Assembly (NCBI GenBank): GCA_050288085.1
Contig: JBNKDD010000015.1
Location: forward strand, 1-40,359
DNA from: JBNKDD01 sp050288085
GTDB taxonomy: Bacteria > Chloroflexota > Anaerolineae > Aggregatilineales > UBA3940
Direction of reading: 5' to 3'
Length of the DNA stretch: 40,359 bases
Position 1 is the stretch's first letter. The number at the start of each line of letters is the position of its first letter. The notes under the pieces were generated by a model. That model ran no database searches, had not been told where the DNA came from, and worked only from the letters and a program-made list of their open reading frames with translations. Below, piece by piece: positions 7,508 through 16,032 of this stretch. The translations under genes and the position numbers were made by a program.

Positions 7508-7530
7508 CCAGCCGTTCATTGAACGGCTGG
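7508..7530 (-). terminator. Strong hairpin after lexA
   Basis: CCAGCCGTTC (7508-7517) and GAACGGCTGG (7521-7530) form a perfect 10-bp stem with a 3-base loop, 3 bases after the lexA stop codon. No T-run follows on the minus strand, so it may act as a factor-dependent terminator or mRNA 3' end. Confidence 0.6.
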
Positions 7531-7533
7531 ATA

Positions 7534-8175
7534 TTAAACCTGGCGCACAACAGCTACAACGTGGCCCTGTACCTCAACGGTCGCAGGATCATCAATGTAG
7601 ATCGGTCCCATGGTGGGATTGGCTGGCTGCAAGCGGACTCGATTACCTTCGATGTAAATGCGCTTCAGCGTGGTTTCTTCCTTATCATTCAACCACACAG
7701 CCACCAGATCGCCATTTTCTACCTTTTGGTGAGGGCGCAAAACTACGATGTCGCCATCATCGATCATGGCATCAACCATTGACTCACCCTCAACTTCGAG
7801 GGCGAACAGGTCGTCACCGCTGCCAACCAGATCGCGGGTTAGTTCGATGGCCTCGTCGTCTCCAAAGATGGCAAAGTCGTTGGCCGGAACTGGGACCGGT
7901 TCGCTGGCGACAATCCGCCCGGCCATTGGAATACGAACAAAGGCCGGATTTTCTGACTTGGCCGGTAAACGCAGGCCGCGAGATACCTGGCGGTCGCGCA
8001 CCAACAGCCCTTCACGCTCAAGCTTGTTGAGGTTATAGTTAACCACTGACGTTGAGGAAATATCACAGGCTTCCCCAATCTGTCGAATGGTGGGCGGATA
8101 GCCATTCTCATCGATAAAAGAAGCGATAAACTCAAGAATGGCTTCCTGACGTGCTGAGAGTTTGACTTCAGACAT
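7534..8175 (-). CDS. lexA: LexA repressor, SOS response
   Basis: The protein has 213 residues. Residues 1-70 form the winged helix-turn-helix domain (LSARQEAILEFIASF, then GYPPTIRQIGEACDISSTSVV). The C-terminal S24 peptidase domain contains the autocleavage bond Ala85-Gly86 (PMAGRIVA), the catalytic Ser132 in GESMVDAMIDDGD and Lys171 in EETTLKRIY. These are the complete residues for RecA-stimulated self-cleavage, so the protein should be functional. It represses DNA-damage genes and itself. Its own promoter carries a GAAC-N4-GTTC operator between the -35 and -10 boxes, and AGGAAAGG precedes the start by 8 bases. It is a single-gene unit with a strong hairpin after the stop. Confidence 0.97.
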   Translation of the reverse strand: MSEVKLSARQEAILEFIASFIDENGYPPTIRQIGEACDISSTSVVNYNLNKLEREGLLVRDRQVSRGLRLPAKSENPAFVRIPMAGRIVASEPVPVPANDFAIFGDDEAIELTRDLVGSGDDLFALEVEGESMVDAMIDDGDIVVLRPHQKVENGDLVAVWLNDKEETTLKRIYIEGNRVRLQPANPTMGPIYIDDPATVEVQGHVVAVVRQV

Positions 8176-8229
8176 ATACTTGACCTTTCCTATAGCTCAG
8201 GAAATAGCACATTGGTTCGATTTAATGCG

Positions 8230-8259
8230 ATTATAACAGGAACGTGCGTTCTAAGTCAA
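8230..8259 (-). promoter_or_regulatory. lexA promoter
   Basis: On the minus strand TTGACT (8259-8254) and TATAAT (8235-8230) are separated by 18 bases, with TG one base before the -10 box. This is a near-consensus sigma-70-type promoter about 55 bases before the lexA start. Confidence 0.85.
8240..8251. promoter_or_regulatory. SOS box (LexA operator)
   Basis: GAACGTGCGTTC is a perfect GAAC-N4-GTTC palindrome, the LexA operator core known from Gram-positive bacteria. It lies wholly inside the -35/-10 spacer of the lexA promoter, so LexA bound here should block RNA polymerase directly. No other site of this form was noticed in the window. Confidence 0.88.
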
Positions 8260-8295
8260 GTTATGTCTCAAGTTTGGGGGTGGGAAGCATATGGA

Positions 8296-8670
8296 TCAGG
8301 TATTAAATTCCTCGACAGCTTCCTTAATAGCCTGACGGATGCGCTCATCCGGGATATCATCGACGTTGTCATATTGTTTGCGGTTGACCCAGATATCTAT
8401 CGAGCCATCCGGCATGGTGCCGAAGTCCAATACAATATCGGCCAGTTCGGGGAACTGCCCCAACCTGCGCCGGGCTGCCTCTTCGATCTGTTCGGCTACG
8501 ATGCTGGATGGGCGTTCGTATTCCTCGTATTTAGCATCCGGGATCATGGATTTAGCCTGGTCGGGTAGCTGGCTGGAGCCTCGCCCTCTCCGGGCAACAA
8601 GCAGAGCAAATAGCGCAACACCTAACAATAACGCTACACTAACTAGAACAACCAATTGAATCCATTGCAT
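8296..8670 (-). CDS. Small membrane-anchored protein of unknown function
   Basis: The protein has 124 residues from the ATG at 8670, which has a strong AGGAGG site 6 bases upstream. A longer in-frame start exists but lacks such a site. Residues 4-24 form one membrane segment, followed by RRGRG, which suggests that the rest is cytoplasmic. The soluble part contains a helix (about 48-68) and a compact alpha/beta stretch with LADIVLDFGTMPDGSIDIWVN and an acidic C-terminal helix. I do not recognise the family. It reads away from the two-component genes and towards lexA. Confidence 0.75.
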   Translation of the reverse strand: MQWIQLVVLVSVALLLGVALFALLVARRGRGSSQLPDQAKSMIPDAKYEEYERPSSIVAEQIEEAARRRLGQFPELADIVLDFGTMPDGSIDIWVNRKQYDNVDDIPDERIRQAIKEAVEEFNT

Positions 8671-8770
8671 AGTTAACCTCCTATCGGTTTTGTGGATTGA
8701 CTCTAGCATTATTGCTGGAAAACAAAAAGAGGGTACTGTAACAGTTCTGATACACATTGAGCAAGCTTCC

Positions 8771-8798
8771 TTTGACTCGTGCGGAATCGCGGTATAAT
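8771..8798 (+). promoter_or_regulatory. Promoter of the response-regulator pair
   Basis: TTTGAC (8771-8776) and a consensus TATAAT (8793-8798) are separated by 16 bases. The -10 box overlaps the ATG at 8797, so translation must start downstream, supporting the ATG at 8839. Confidence 0.65.
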
Positions 8799-8838
8799 GG
8801 TGAAAAGCATTCCTCTACAACAACTGATGGAGAGATTT

Positions 8839-9219
8839 ATGGCAGGGGAAAAAAGTATCCTCTACATTGAAGACAATTTGGAAAATCGAATTCTCATCAA
8901 GCGAATTCTAGAAGCCGAAGGATATGAGGTTATTGAAGCGGATAGGGGGGAGGCAGGTTTAACAATAGCAAAAGAACGATCCCCTGATCTGATCCTGATG
9001 GATATTAATCTCCCTGATATTGATGGTTATGAATGCACCGCCCGGCTCAGGAAGATAGAGAGCACCAGTGCCATTCCGATTATTGCCTTGACAGCCAATG
9101 CAATGGAAGGTGATCAAGAGAAGGCCTTAGCTGCCGGATGTGATGGTTACATTCCCAAGCCCATTGACGTGGACGGACTGCCGGAGCAAGTTGCCGGTTT
9201 TTTAAAGTTGCGAACCTAA
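8839..9219 (+). CDS. Stand-alone response regulator receiver protein, DivK-like
   Basis: The 126-residue protein is a single receiver domain. Glu11-Asp12 form the metal pocket, Asp55 in LILMDINLP is the phosphate acceptor, Thr85 is the switch residue and Lys107 in IPKP completes the site. There is no DNA-binding or enzymatic output, so it probably passes phosphate on or acts by binding a partner, as DivK, CheY and Spo0F do. The start at 8839 follows GGAGAG and lies downstream of the promoter; a longer frame from 8779 begins before the promoter's -10 box. The second receiver gene follows after 27 bases. Confidence 0.93.
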   Translation: MAGEKSILYIEDNLENRILIKRILEAEGYEVIEADRGEAGLTIAKERSPDLILMDINLPDIDGYECTARLRKIESTSAIPIIALTANAMEGDQEKALAAGCDGYIPKPIDVDGLPEQVAGFLKLRT

Positions 9220-9246
9220 GAACATCAGACATAGGATGAGGATGCT

Positions 9247-9690
9247 GTGAGCGAATTTGAACAGCGCACCAACTTCCCCATTGACCCCGTCGAGGCTCAT
9301 GTCCTCGTAGTTGAGGACAATGTGCCGAACTTTGTACTCATTGCCCGGTTGCTGGCTTATATGGGGATTCAACGTTGCGAATGGAAAACATCAGGGTGGC
9401 AGGTGGTAGAATTTGCAGACACCCTGCCGCGGATTGACCTGATCCTGATGGATATTCGACTACCATACGAGGATGGTTTCCAGGCTCTGGAAAAAGTGCG
9501 GGAGCACCCTCGTCTGAAAGATACCCTGGTTGTCGCCGTCACGGCAGAGGGTACAGTCGAGCAAATGAACCGGGCCAAAAAAGCTGGCTTTGACGGGTTC
9601 CTGGCAAAGCCACTAGACCCAGACCGGTTCCCGGAGCAGATCAAACGGGTGCTGAACGGGGAGCCTGTGTGGGAAGCCCATAACGATTAA
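9247..9690 (+). CDS. Second stand-alone response regulator receiver protein
   Basis: The 147-residue protein starts with GTG at 9247 behind GGATGAGG. It is a receiver domain with Glu23-Asp24, acceptor Asp69 in LILMDIRLP, Thr99 and Lys121 in LAKP. Residues 1-17 are a short extension and there is no output domain. Compared with the preceding regulator it has a longer loop after the second helix (EWKTSGWQVVEFAD). It probably shares the transcript of the upstream receiver gene. The two may receive phosphate from the large hybrid kinase encoded further downstream; this is inferred from position only. Confidence 0.92.
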   Translation: MSEFEQRTNFPIDPVEAHVLVVEDNVPNFVLIARLLAYMGIQRCEWKTSGWQVVEFADTLPRIDLILMDIRLPYEDGFQALEKVREHPRLKDTLVVAVTAEGTVEQMNRAKKAGFDGFLAKPLDPDRFPEQIKRVLNGEPVWEAHND

Positions 9691-9760
9691 TGTGTGGTAT
9701 GGCAGTTTTCGGCTTGCCGATCCGTCATACCGGTTGGTATCAAATTGAGTGATTACATGG

Positions 9761-9780
9761 GGAGGCTAGTTGCCTCCTTT
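9761..9780 (+). terminator. Hairpin with short T-run after the receiver pair
   Basis: GGAGGC (9761-9766) and GCCTCC (9772-9777) form a 6-bp stem with a 5-base loop, followed by TTTGTTGTGTT. It looks like a modest intrinsic terminator. A TTGCCT-16-TATAAT promoter-like pair (9770-9775, 9792-9797) overlaps its right arm and could start the sensor operon. Confidence 0.5.
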
Positions 9781-9859
9781 GTTGTGTTACGTATAATTCA
9801 ATTAGACCGGATGTTCCGCCGGTAATGCTTGTATAGTGATCGACAAGGAATTGTGAACC

Positions 9860-12322
9860 ATGTCTAGACGGGGCACAGGGCCATTAGGCCGAAAACCGCA
9901 GCAGCCGGAGAAAGATTATCTCAATGTCTTGCTGATGATCAGCCAATTAACCGTATCGGGGGCCAAGCCAGACCGAATGTTAGGGTTGATCGCAGAGCAC
10001 ATGCGAGAGGAGCTTCAATTCCAGGAGGTACGGTTTTTCCTGTTGAATAGGCGAACGGGCCAGCCGACGTTCCATGCAGGCACACAGGGTCATGAGGGCT
10101 ATCAGGTGTCGCACCCCAGGGCGCGTGATCTGATAGCTAAGGTGGCCGATACCCGCCGGTTGGCATCTATCGTGGGCCGTGAGACGGATTTAGCCTTCTC
10201 TGAAATTGCTGTGCCGATTTTGCTGGATAATGAATTGCTGGGAGTGTTGGAAGTACAATCCCTGACCCCGGAGGCATTCTCAGACATTGAAGTAACAATC
10301 ATCAAGTTGATCGCAAACCAGGTTGCTATCGCGGTGGATAGACCCCAACCATTGGTTACCGATACTGATCTGGAAGAAATGACTCGTCCGATCTTCCGCG
10401 TGACGCACGAGATCGCGACTGCAACCGAACCAGACGAGATCGTCTATGCCCTGCGGCGTTATGTCTTGCAGGATGTCGATTGGATCAGCATGATCCGGGT
10501 GGGGTTTGGTAAGATGGGCGAGCCGGTTTCGATACCTGCTGCTTATTGGGATCGTGATGGTCTGGCTTTGGATGCCGGGCTGCCGGAGCCTGTCCGCCAG
10601 TTGGTGACTAACCAGCAGATAACCGTTCCCAGTGTCTCCAAGCTGGGTGACGATCAGGAGGCGCTCAGGACTTATGCCAAAGAGGTCTTGCAGGTTTCCA
10701 GCCTATCAATCTTGCCCCTCATCGGACGGGATCGGACGGCGGGCTATCTGATTGTCGGAAATCGTAAACCGCGAACATTTAGCGCCGCAGAAGACCAGAT
10801 GCTGCAACTTCTGGCCGGTCAGATCGCGATCATCCTGGAAAATCTCTCACTGCTCGATGCTTTGAGCCGCCAGACTGAGCGGCTGATCTTAATCAACCAG
10901 CTCTCGCAAGGGATTGCCAGCACCCTGGACTTTGACGAATTGGGAGAACTGCTGTCAACTAGCTTAGCACAATTCTTCCCCTTGAAGCATTTGAGTGTGG
11001 CCTTGTATGAGCCGGAGCAATCCAACCTGCGTTTAAGCACCTTACATGGTACGGCTCTAACTGCCCAACTCCCACCACTGGGAACATCTTTTGAAAAAGC
11101 GCTTGAAGAAGGCCAGACTTTACGTATAACAACCTTCAGCAGTGACTATTCCGATGCCGCATTGTGGTCTAACCGGGGCATTTCAGCGCTGGTTGTCGTG
11201 CCGCTTAGTATGCGTGGACGGCATTTCGGGACGCTTAACATTGGCGTGGAAAAGCTCGCCGATTTACAGGAAGAAGATGTTAACCTGTGTGAGCAGGTTG
11301 CCTTGCAGATGGCGATATCTATGGAGAATATGCAGTTGTTCGAACGGCTGCAAGGTACTCTAGAGGAAACCACCACCCTGTACAGCACCGCCCTGGCAAT
11401 GAATGCTGCCCATGACCTGGACGAAGTCTACAGCACGGCTTTAGATGAGATCGGTGAATTGAGCAATGCTGATCGGATTGTGCTCTACCAGGCAGGGCCG
11501 GACCCACGCCGGATTGTCCATTACGTTACCGAGGCAGCTATCTGGGAAAATGGACAGATGCTCTCTGAACTGGAAAAGAAGCGTTTTTCATTCAAGGAAG
11601 CTCCGATTCTGTCCCAGTTTCCACAGTCGCGTTCCAACCTGGTGTTCAACAATGTTCAGACCGATCAGCGGTTAGATGTGGCCCTGCAAACTCAATATAC
11701 AGAGACAGGGGTCACCGGGCTTATGATGATCCCCCTCAGTACCGGCGCAATCTGGCTGGGGGCCTTGTTGTTAGAGACTCACGAGGGACAGCAGTTTACG
11801 GCGGAGCAGGTGCGCTTGTCGCGGAGTGTGGCCGATCAGGCAGCCCTGGCAATTGACTCGCTGCTGCTGTTGGCCCAGACACAATCTTCTGTGCAGCGTG
11901 AGCACGCCCTGCGACAGATCGCCGACCGTATTCGTGGGGCACAGGATGTAGAAACGATTCTGGCTGTCGCGGAAAAAGAACTTTCTGCTACGCTTGGCAT
12001 GTTGCCGGATACATTAAAAGGATTGACCTGGCGAGATGATGAAGCGCTCAGCCCAGAAGAATGGGACCTGGTTGAGAACGTGGGTAATCAGGTTGCATTG
12101 GCAATTGAAAATCTTGATCTGATCGAAGGGATGCAGCAAACAGCCATGCGTGACCAGGTTGTCAGTGATATCACGGTGCAGTTACAGCGTTCGGCAACTG
12201 TAGATGATGTGCTGCGTACCACAGTGCTTGAATTGCAGCAGGTGCTTCAGGATTATAATATCCAACTGCGCCTGACGCCTTCCTCAGTAGATAGTCCATC
12301 AGGTGATGAGAGTGTCGAGTAG
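9860..12322 (+). CDS. Soluble multi-GAF protein without output domain
   Basis: The 820-residue protein has no signal or membrane segment. AAGGA lies 11 bases before the ATG. Four complete GAF-like domains are visible at about 26-162, 182-334, 345-497 and 511-674. Each ends with the helix pattern NQVAIAV, GQIAIILEN, LQMAISMEN or DQAALAID that closes a GAF domain. A shortened fifth copy (about 687-757, lacking the central beta part) and a final helix (about 770-800) follow. No kinase, cyclase, phosphatase or DNA-binding domain is present. GAF domains bind small molecules or act as dimerising sensors. It is the first of seven same-strand sensor genes and is followed after 9 bases by the next. 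I infer an accessory cytoplasmic sensor or scaffold for the kinase at the end of the cluster. Confidence 0.9.
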   Translation: MSRRGTGPLGRKPQQPEKDYLNVLLMISQLTVSGAKPDRMLGLIAEHMREELQFQEVRFFLLNRRTGQPTFHAGTQGHEGYQVSHPRARDLIAKVADTRRLASIVGRETDLAFSEIAVPILLDNELLGVLEVQSLTPEAFSDIEVTIIKLIANQVAIAVDRPQPLVTDTDLEEMTRPIFRVTHEIATATEPDEIVYALRRYVLQDVDWISMIRVGFGKMGEPVSIPAAYWDRDGLALDAGLPEPVRQLVTNQQITVPSVSKLGDDQEALRTYAKEVLQVSSLSILPLIGRDRTAGYLIVGNRKPRTFSAAEDQMLQLLAGQIAIILENLSLLDALSRQTERLILINQLSQGIASTLDFDELGELLSTSLAQFFPLKHLSVALYEPEQSNLRLSTLHGTALTAQLPPLGTSFEKALEEGQTLRITTFSSDYSDAALWSNRGISALVVVPLSMRGRHFGTLNIGVEKLADLQEEDVNLCEQVALQMAISMENMQLFERLQGTLEETTTLYSTALAMNAAHDLDEVYSTALDEIGELSNADRIVLYQAGPDPRRIVHYVTEAAIWENGQMLSELEKKRFSFKEAPILSQFPQSRSNLVFNNVQTDQRLDVALQTQYTETGVTGLMMIPLSTGAIWLGALLLETHEGQQFTAEQVRLSRSVADQAALAIDSLLLLAQTQSSVQREHALRQIADRIRGAQDVETILAVAEKELSATLGMLPDTLKGLTWRDDEALSPEEWDLVENVGNQVALAIENLDLIEGMQQTAMRDQVVSDITVQLQRSATVDDVLRTTVLELQQVLQDYNIQLRLTPSSVDSPSGDESVE

Positions 12323-12331
12323 AGTAACCTT

Positions 12332-13960
12332 ATGAACACAAGACGAACCCTGGGTGATCTGTTTATCACCCCTCATTATTCTATAACGGAGATGGAAGAT
12401 CGTAATCGCGCCTATGCTACGGCGGGGTTATCGATTGTGCTGCTAATAGCAACAGCCGTAATGACCATCCAGGCTCTAATCCGCACCGGGACCTTCAGCC
12501 CGTCGGCGGGTGTGAACCTGATATTGTTCGCGATCACCTATGGGCTGGCCCGATCTCGTTGGGCGAAAGCCGGAAGCTACCTGTTAGTCTTCGGATCGAC
12601 GGTTTTGTACTTCGGCCTGATAGCGATCTATGGCAGCCCCGAAACAACCGCCCAGGGCGTTCCATTCTTGCTGCTGCCTATCCTGGCTTCTATTCTGATT
12701 GCGGAGGCCTGGGTCACCATTCTTGCATCAGTGTTGATAGCGGGAACCCTGTTAGTGTTCACGCAGACTGTGACCTGGCTGAGTTTTCAGGACATTAGCA
12801 TGGCCTTCATCACGACCTCGGTGGTTTCGGTGTTGGCTGTGGCGACGGCCCTTATCCGTGAGCGCGACCTGCTGACCATCCAGAAACAGACCAAGAACCT
12901 GGGTAAGTACAGTGAGGAACTGGAAGCTGAGGTCGAACAGCGTACCCGCCGTATTATGGCTACGGCAGAAGTTGGCCGGGCGATCACGGGTGCGCGTGAC
13001 CTGGACTCCCTGCTCAAGCAAGTTGTAAATCTGATCGTTGAACAGTTTGACTTTTACCATGCACAGGTTTTCCTGATTGATGCTACCAACCGATTTGCGG
13101 AACTGCGTGAGAGTACCGGCGTTGCCGGGGCCGAACTGTTGGCGCGGAGACACCGATTAGAGATCGGTTCCCAGTCGGTGATCGGCCAGGTAACCAGTCA
13201 GGGCTCAACGGTGATCGCTTCTGATACTGACGCCGACGCCGTCCACCGTCGCAATGAACTCCTGCCTCATACTCGTTCAGAGATGGCGCTTCCGCTGCGG
13301 GTAGGCGGGCGTATTATTGGTGCATTGGATATCCAGAGTGTTAATCCAAATGCTTTCGATGAAACCGATATCCCGGTGTTTCAAACTATGGCCGACCAGC
13401 TTGCGATTGCCATTGAAAATGCGCGTTTATTTGAGCAAGCACAGCGCGACCTACAGGACATTGAATTGTTGAACCGCCAATTGACCGGGAAAGCCTGGCG
13501 GGAGTATGTTGGGAGACGTTCGGAGCCAGCCGGTTATCAGGTCAGTGCTGCCGGGGTCAAACCACTGCCCCCAGGTGATACGGAACCGGAAAAGGATGAG
13601 GGCGCTGTCAGCCTGCCTCTGCGGGTGCGCGGTGAAACTATCGGTGTGTTGGATGTTACCTCCCGGAGTGGCGAATCACCGGATGAAGACACCCAGAAAA
13701 TGCTGGAGGAAGTAGCCGAGCGCGTGGCGATGGCATTGGACAGCACACGGCTGGGCGAACAGTCGCGGCGGCAAGCTGAACGTGAACAGATACTTGGTCG
13801 GATTTCGGCAGAATTACAGGCCTCAGCCGACCTGGATACGATCTTGCGGATTGTGGTAAAAGAAACCAGCCAGGCATTGGGCGCTCCTACCGGCTTTGTA
13901 CATCTGACGACCAAATACGGAGGGGATCAACTACCTAGTGAGGTTGATTCGCAGCAATAG
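12332..13960 (+). CDS. Integral membrane GAF sensor protein
   Basis: The 542-residue protein has about six membrane segments in residues 29-180, a coiled coil (about 190-210) and a full GAF domain (about 210-370) with the signature GSQSVIGQVTSQG, then VHRRNELLPHTRSEM and GALDIQS. After this comes the linker LNRQLTGKAWREYVGRR (about 380-396), a reduced GAF-like domain around LRVRGETIGVLDVTS (about 423-480) and a C-terminal helix ending in LGAPTGFVHL. There is no output domain. The membrane part resembles that of the neighbouring 606- and 561-residue proteins, so the three look like paralogues. It follows the soluble GAF gene after 9 bases and is followed by a 251-base gap. Confidence 0.88.
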   Translation: MNTRRTLGDLFITPHYSITEMEDRNRAYATAGLSIVLLIATAVMTIQALIRTGTFSPSAGVNLILFAITYGLARSRWAKAGSYLLVFGSTVLYFGLIAIYGSPETTAQGVPFLLLPILASILIAEAWVTILASVLIAGTLLVFTQTVTWLSFQDISMAFITTSVVSVLAVATALIRERDLLTIQKQTKNLGKYSEELEAEVEQRTRRIMATAEVGRAITGARDLDSLLKQVVNLIVEQFDFYHAQVFLIDATNRFAELRESTGVAGAELLARRHRLEIGSQSVIGQVTSQGSTVIASDTDADAVHRRNELLPHTRSEMALPLRVGGRIIGALDIQSVNPNAFDETDIPVFQTMADQLAIAIENARLFEQAQRDLQDIELLNRQLTGKAWREYVGRRSEPAGYQVSAAGVKPLPPGDTEPEKDEGAVSLPLRVRGETIGVLDVTSRSGESPDEDTQKMLEEVAERVAMALDSTRLGEQSRRQAEREQILGRISAELQASADLDTILRIVVKETSQALGAPTGFVHLTTKYGGDQLPSEVDSQQ

Positions 13961-14211
13961 AACCGGCAGTGCACACGAGTTATTTAGAGGGCTAGACTCC
14001 TTATCCGGGTGCAAATCAACCAAGGGTGTAAGTCCTATCAGGCTTTCAATTAGAACAAGGTTGTTATCAGGGTAGTTTTTCGTTAGGAAAGTTTGTTAGG
14101 CTATTGTAAAAAGCATCAATGTGGGTAAGCTGTTATAATAGAGAATGAGAAGTCGCCGCACATTAGAGGCGATTTGGGTTAATTGAAGTTGCCCTCAAAG
14201 TAATAGGTCCT
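13961..14211. other. Intergenic stretch of 251 bases inside the sensor cluster
   Basis: This is the only sizeable gap among the seven sensor genes. It is more A+T-rich than its surroundings. It contains an extended -10 box (14131-14139) and, after it, a short stem TCGCC/GGCGA (about 14152-14172) followed by TTT. I see no RNA gene; a GGGTGCAAATC stretch recalls a tRNA T-arm but lacks partner stems. Confidence 0.5.
14131..14139 (+). promoter_or_regulatory. Extended -10 promoter inside the sensor cluster
   Basis: TG-T-TATAAT matches a consensus extended -10 box. No good -35 hexamer is seen 16-18 bases upstream. It would start a transcript about 65 bases before the next gene, splitting the cluster into two units. 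Confidence 0.5.
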
Positions 14212-16032
14212 ATGGCTGAATACGATACAAACTCCGTGCAACCCGGCTGGCTCCGTATTGCTGGGTGGTTGATAAAGACCAAAGCAGGTCACGTCTCCCA
14301 GGTTCGCAAGGGGCGGATGGCTGCGGTTATCTTGCTCATTGGCCTGGTGCTTGCGCTGGGGGCCCTGATTGTTGGGGGTCTGATTCAATTCACCAACCTG
14401 GAGCCAACGGCTGCTTCCATTCTCCTGACACGCCTCGGGGGGCTGCTTGTACCGTTCGGAATATTATTCTTTCTGAACCGTCAGGGAGAAACCACACTCA
14501 CCGGGGTGATGTTGGCCCTGATTCTGTTAGGGCTTAGTTTCGCTCTGCTGCATTCTACCGGGCCACAAACCCCCAATGCGATTGTATTGGTCGTACCGGT
14601 GATTGTTGTGAGTCTGCTAACCCCGCCGTTATGGACGGTTGCTGTCACGTCACTGGCCGGTGTGGGGTATCTGGCCCTCAACCTGATGGCCTCGCCAAAT
14701 TATCTCTCCGAAATCTTCCAGGGTGGCCCAGCTACTCAGACCAGCCTGGTGTACATCAACCTCATTTTGGCGGCAGTTTTGTTATGGCTGCTCTCTAAAA
14801 CGGCCCAACAGGCGATTGAGGAAAACAAGCAGTTAAGCCTGACCCTGGTCGAGCAGCGAGAAGAACTCGAACACCGGCTGGCGATCCAGACTCGCCAGCT
14901 TCAGGCCACGACAACCGTTGCCCGCGCTGTGGCCGGTGCCCGCGATCCCGATCAACTGCTGGAGGACATCGTCCGGCTTGTGCGTGAAACGTTTGGTTAT
15001 TATCACGTTCAGGTGTTTTTGATCGATGAGGCGGAAGATTACGCCATTTTACGGCAGAGCACCGGAGAAGTCGGACAGGCGCTTTTGTCCCAGGGACACC
15101 GCCTGGCCGTCGGCAGCTTGAGCGTGATCGGGCAGGTCACCAGCCGGGGCGAGCCGGTGATTGCACGCGATACCGACAAAGATGTTGTCCATCGCCGCAA
15201 TGAACTGCTGCCGCTCACCCGGTCGGAAATGGCCGTCCCCTTGATGATCGGCCAACGCGTGATCGGGGCACTTGATATGCAAAGCCTGGAGCCGGATGCG
15301 TTCGGTGAAGACATGATGCCGACCTTCCAGGCATTGGCTGACCAGTTAGCTGTAGCTATTGAGAATGCCCGGTTGTATGAACAAACCCAGGAAAATCTGC
15401 GGGAATTACGCGAATTGAGCCAGGATATGACTCAACGCACCTGGGCAGAATTCCTATCCGAAACGCGCCAGCAAGAGCGCATGCAGGTTTATGGTCAGGA
15501 GACCAAGATGCTGCAAACCCATCGCAGCCGGATCGTCGACCAGATACTGAATGCCGGTAATCTGATCACCTCAACCGGGGATGATGGGGCACTGACGTTC
15601 ATTGCCGCACCGATTGTCGTACGCAATGAGGTGGTCGGGGTGTTAGGTGTTGAGCCTAATGCTACACGGGAATGGACTCATGAAGACGTTCAACTCCTAC
15701 AGAATATTGCCGACCGTACCGCTATGGCGGTCGAAAAAGCCCGGTTGTACTTCCAGGCCCAACGGGCGGCTGAACGTGAGCGTTTGATCAATGCCATCGC
15801 ATCACGGTTGCAGCGTGCTCCGACCCTGGCCCTTCTGCTGGAAAGCGCTGCCCGCGAACTGGCTCAGGCGTTAGGGACGGATAATGTCTATGCTGAAATC
15901 AGCGTAGAGACCCCCCTGACCCATACGCGCAAACCGGTTTCCGACACAAGTTCTCAGGCGGAGGACGCAGACGACGAATCACGGGAAATGCCTGCATCCG
16001 GTGGAACTAAGGAGGCGCGTGCAGAACGATGA
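14212..16032 (+). CDS. Integral membrane GAF sensor protein
   Basis: The 606-residue protein has about six membrane segments (residues 38-200), a coiled coil (about 203-235), a GAF domain (about 233-395) with GSLSVIGQVTSRG, VHRRNELLPLTRSEM and GALDMQS, the linker motif LSQDMTQRTWAEFLSE (about 402-417), a second reduced GAF-like domain (about 440-520) around VVGVLGVEPN, and a C-terminal helix ending in ALGTDNVYAEI. It has no catalytic output. It shares its layout with the 542- and 561-residue proteins on either side, with diverged sequence. Its stop codon overlaps the next start (ATGA), which implies coupled translation. Confidence 0.88.
   Translation: MAEYDTNSVQPGWLRIAGWLIKTKAGHVSQVRKGRMAAVILLIGLVLALGALIVGGLIQFTNLEPTAASILLTRLGGLLVPFGILFFLNRQGETTLTGVMLALILLGLSFALLHSTGPQTPNAIVLVVPVIVVSLLTPPLWTVAVTSLAGVGYLALNLMASPNYLSEIFQGGPATQTSLVYINLILAAVLLWLLSKTAQQAIEENKQLSLTLVEQREELEHRLAIQTRQLQATTTVARAVAGARDPDQLLEDIVRLVRETFGYYHVQVFLIDEAEDYAILRQSTGEVGQALLSQGHRLAVGSLSVIGQVTSRGEPVIARDTDKDVVHRRNELLPLTRSEMAVPLMIGQRVIGALDMQSLEPDAFGEDMMPTFQALADQLAVAIENARLYEQTQENLRELRELSQDMTQRTWAEFLSETRQQERMQVYGQETKMLQTHRSRIVDQILNAGNLITSTGDDGALTFIAAPIVVRNEVVGVLGVEPNATREWTHEDVQLLQNIADRTAMAVEKARLYFQAQRAAERERLINAIASRLQRAPTLALLLESAARELAQALGTDNVYAEISVETPLTHTRKPVSDTSSQAEDADDESREMPASGGTKEARAER

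Noticed and set aside
12322..12332. Idea that the six sensors are fragments of one broken kinase gene
   Set aside because: Each has its own start, membrane or soluble N-terminus, complete GAF domain and C-terminal helix. Overlaps are of the usual start/stop type and no kinase remnants are seen in the five junctions.
13990..14050. tRNA-like GGGTGCAAATC stretch
   Set aside because: It resembles a T-arm, but the stem does not close and no acceptor, D or anticodon stems are found around it.
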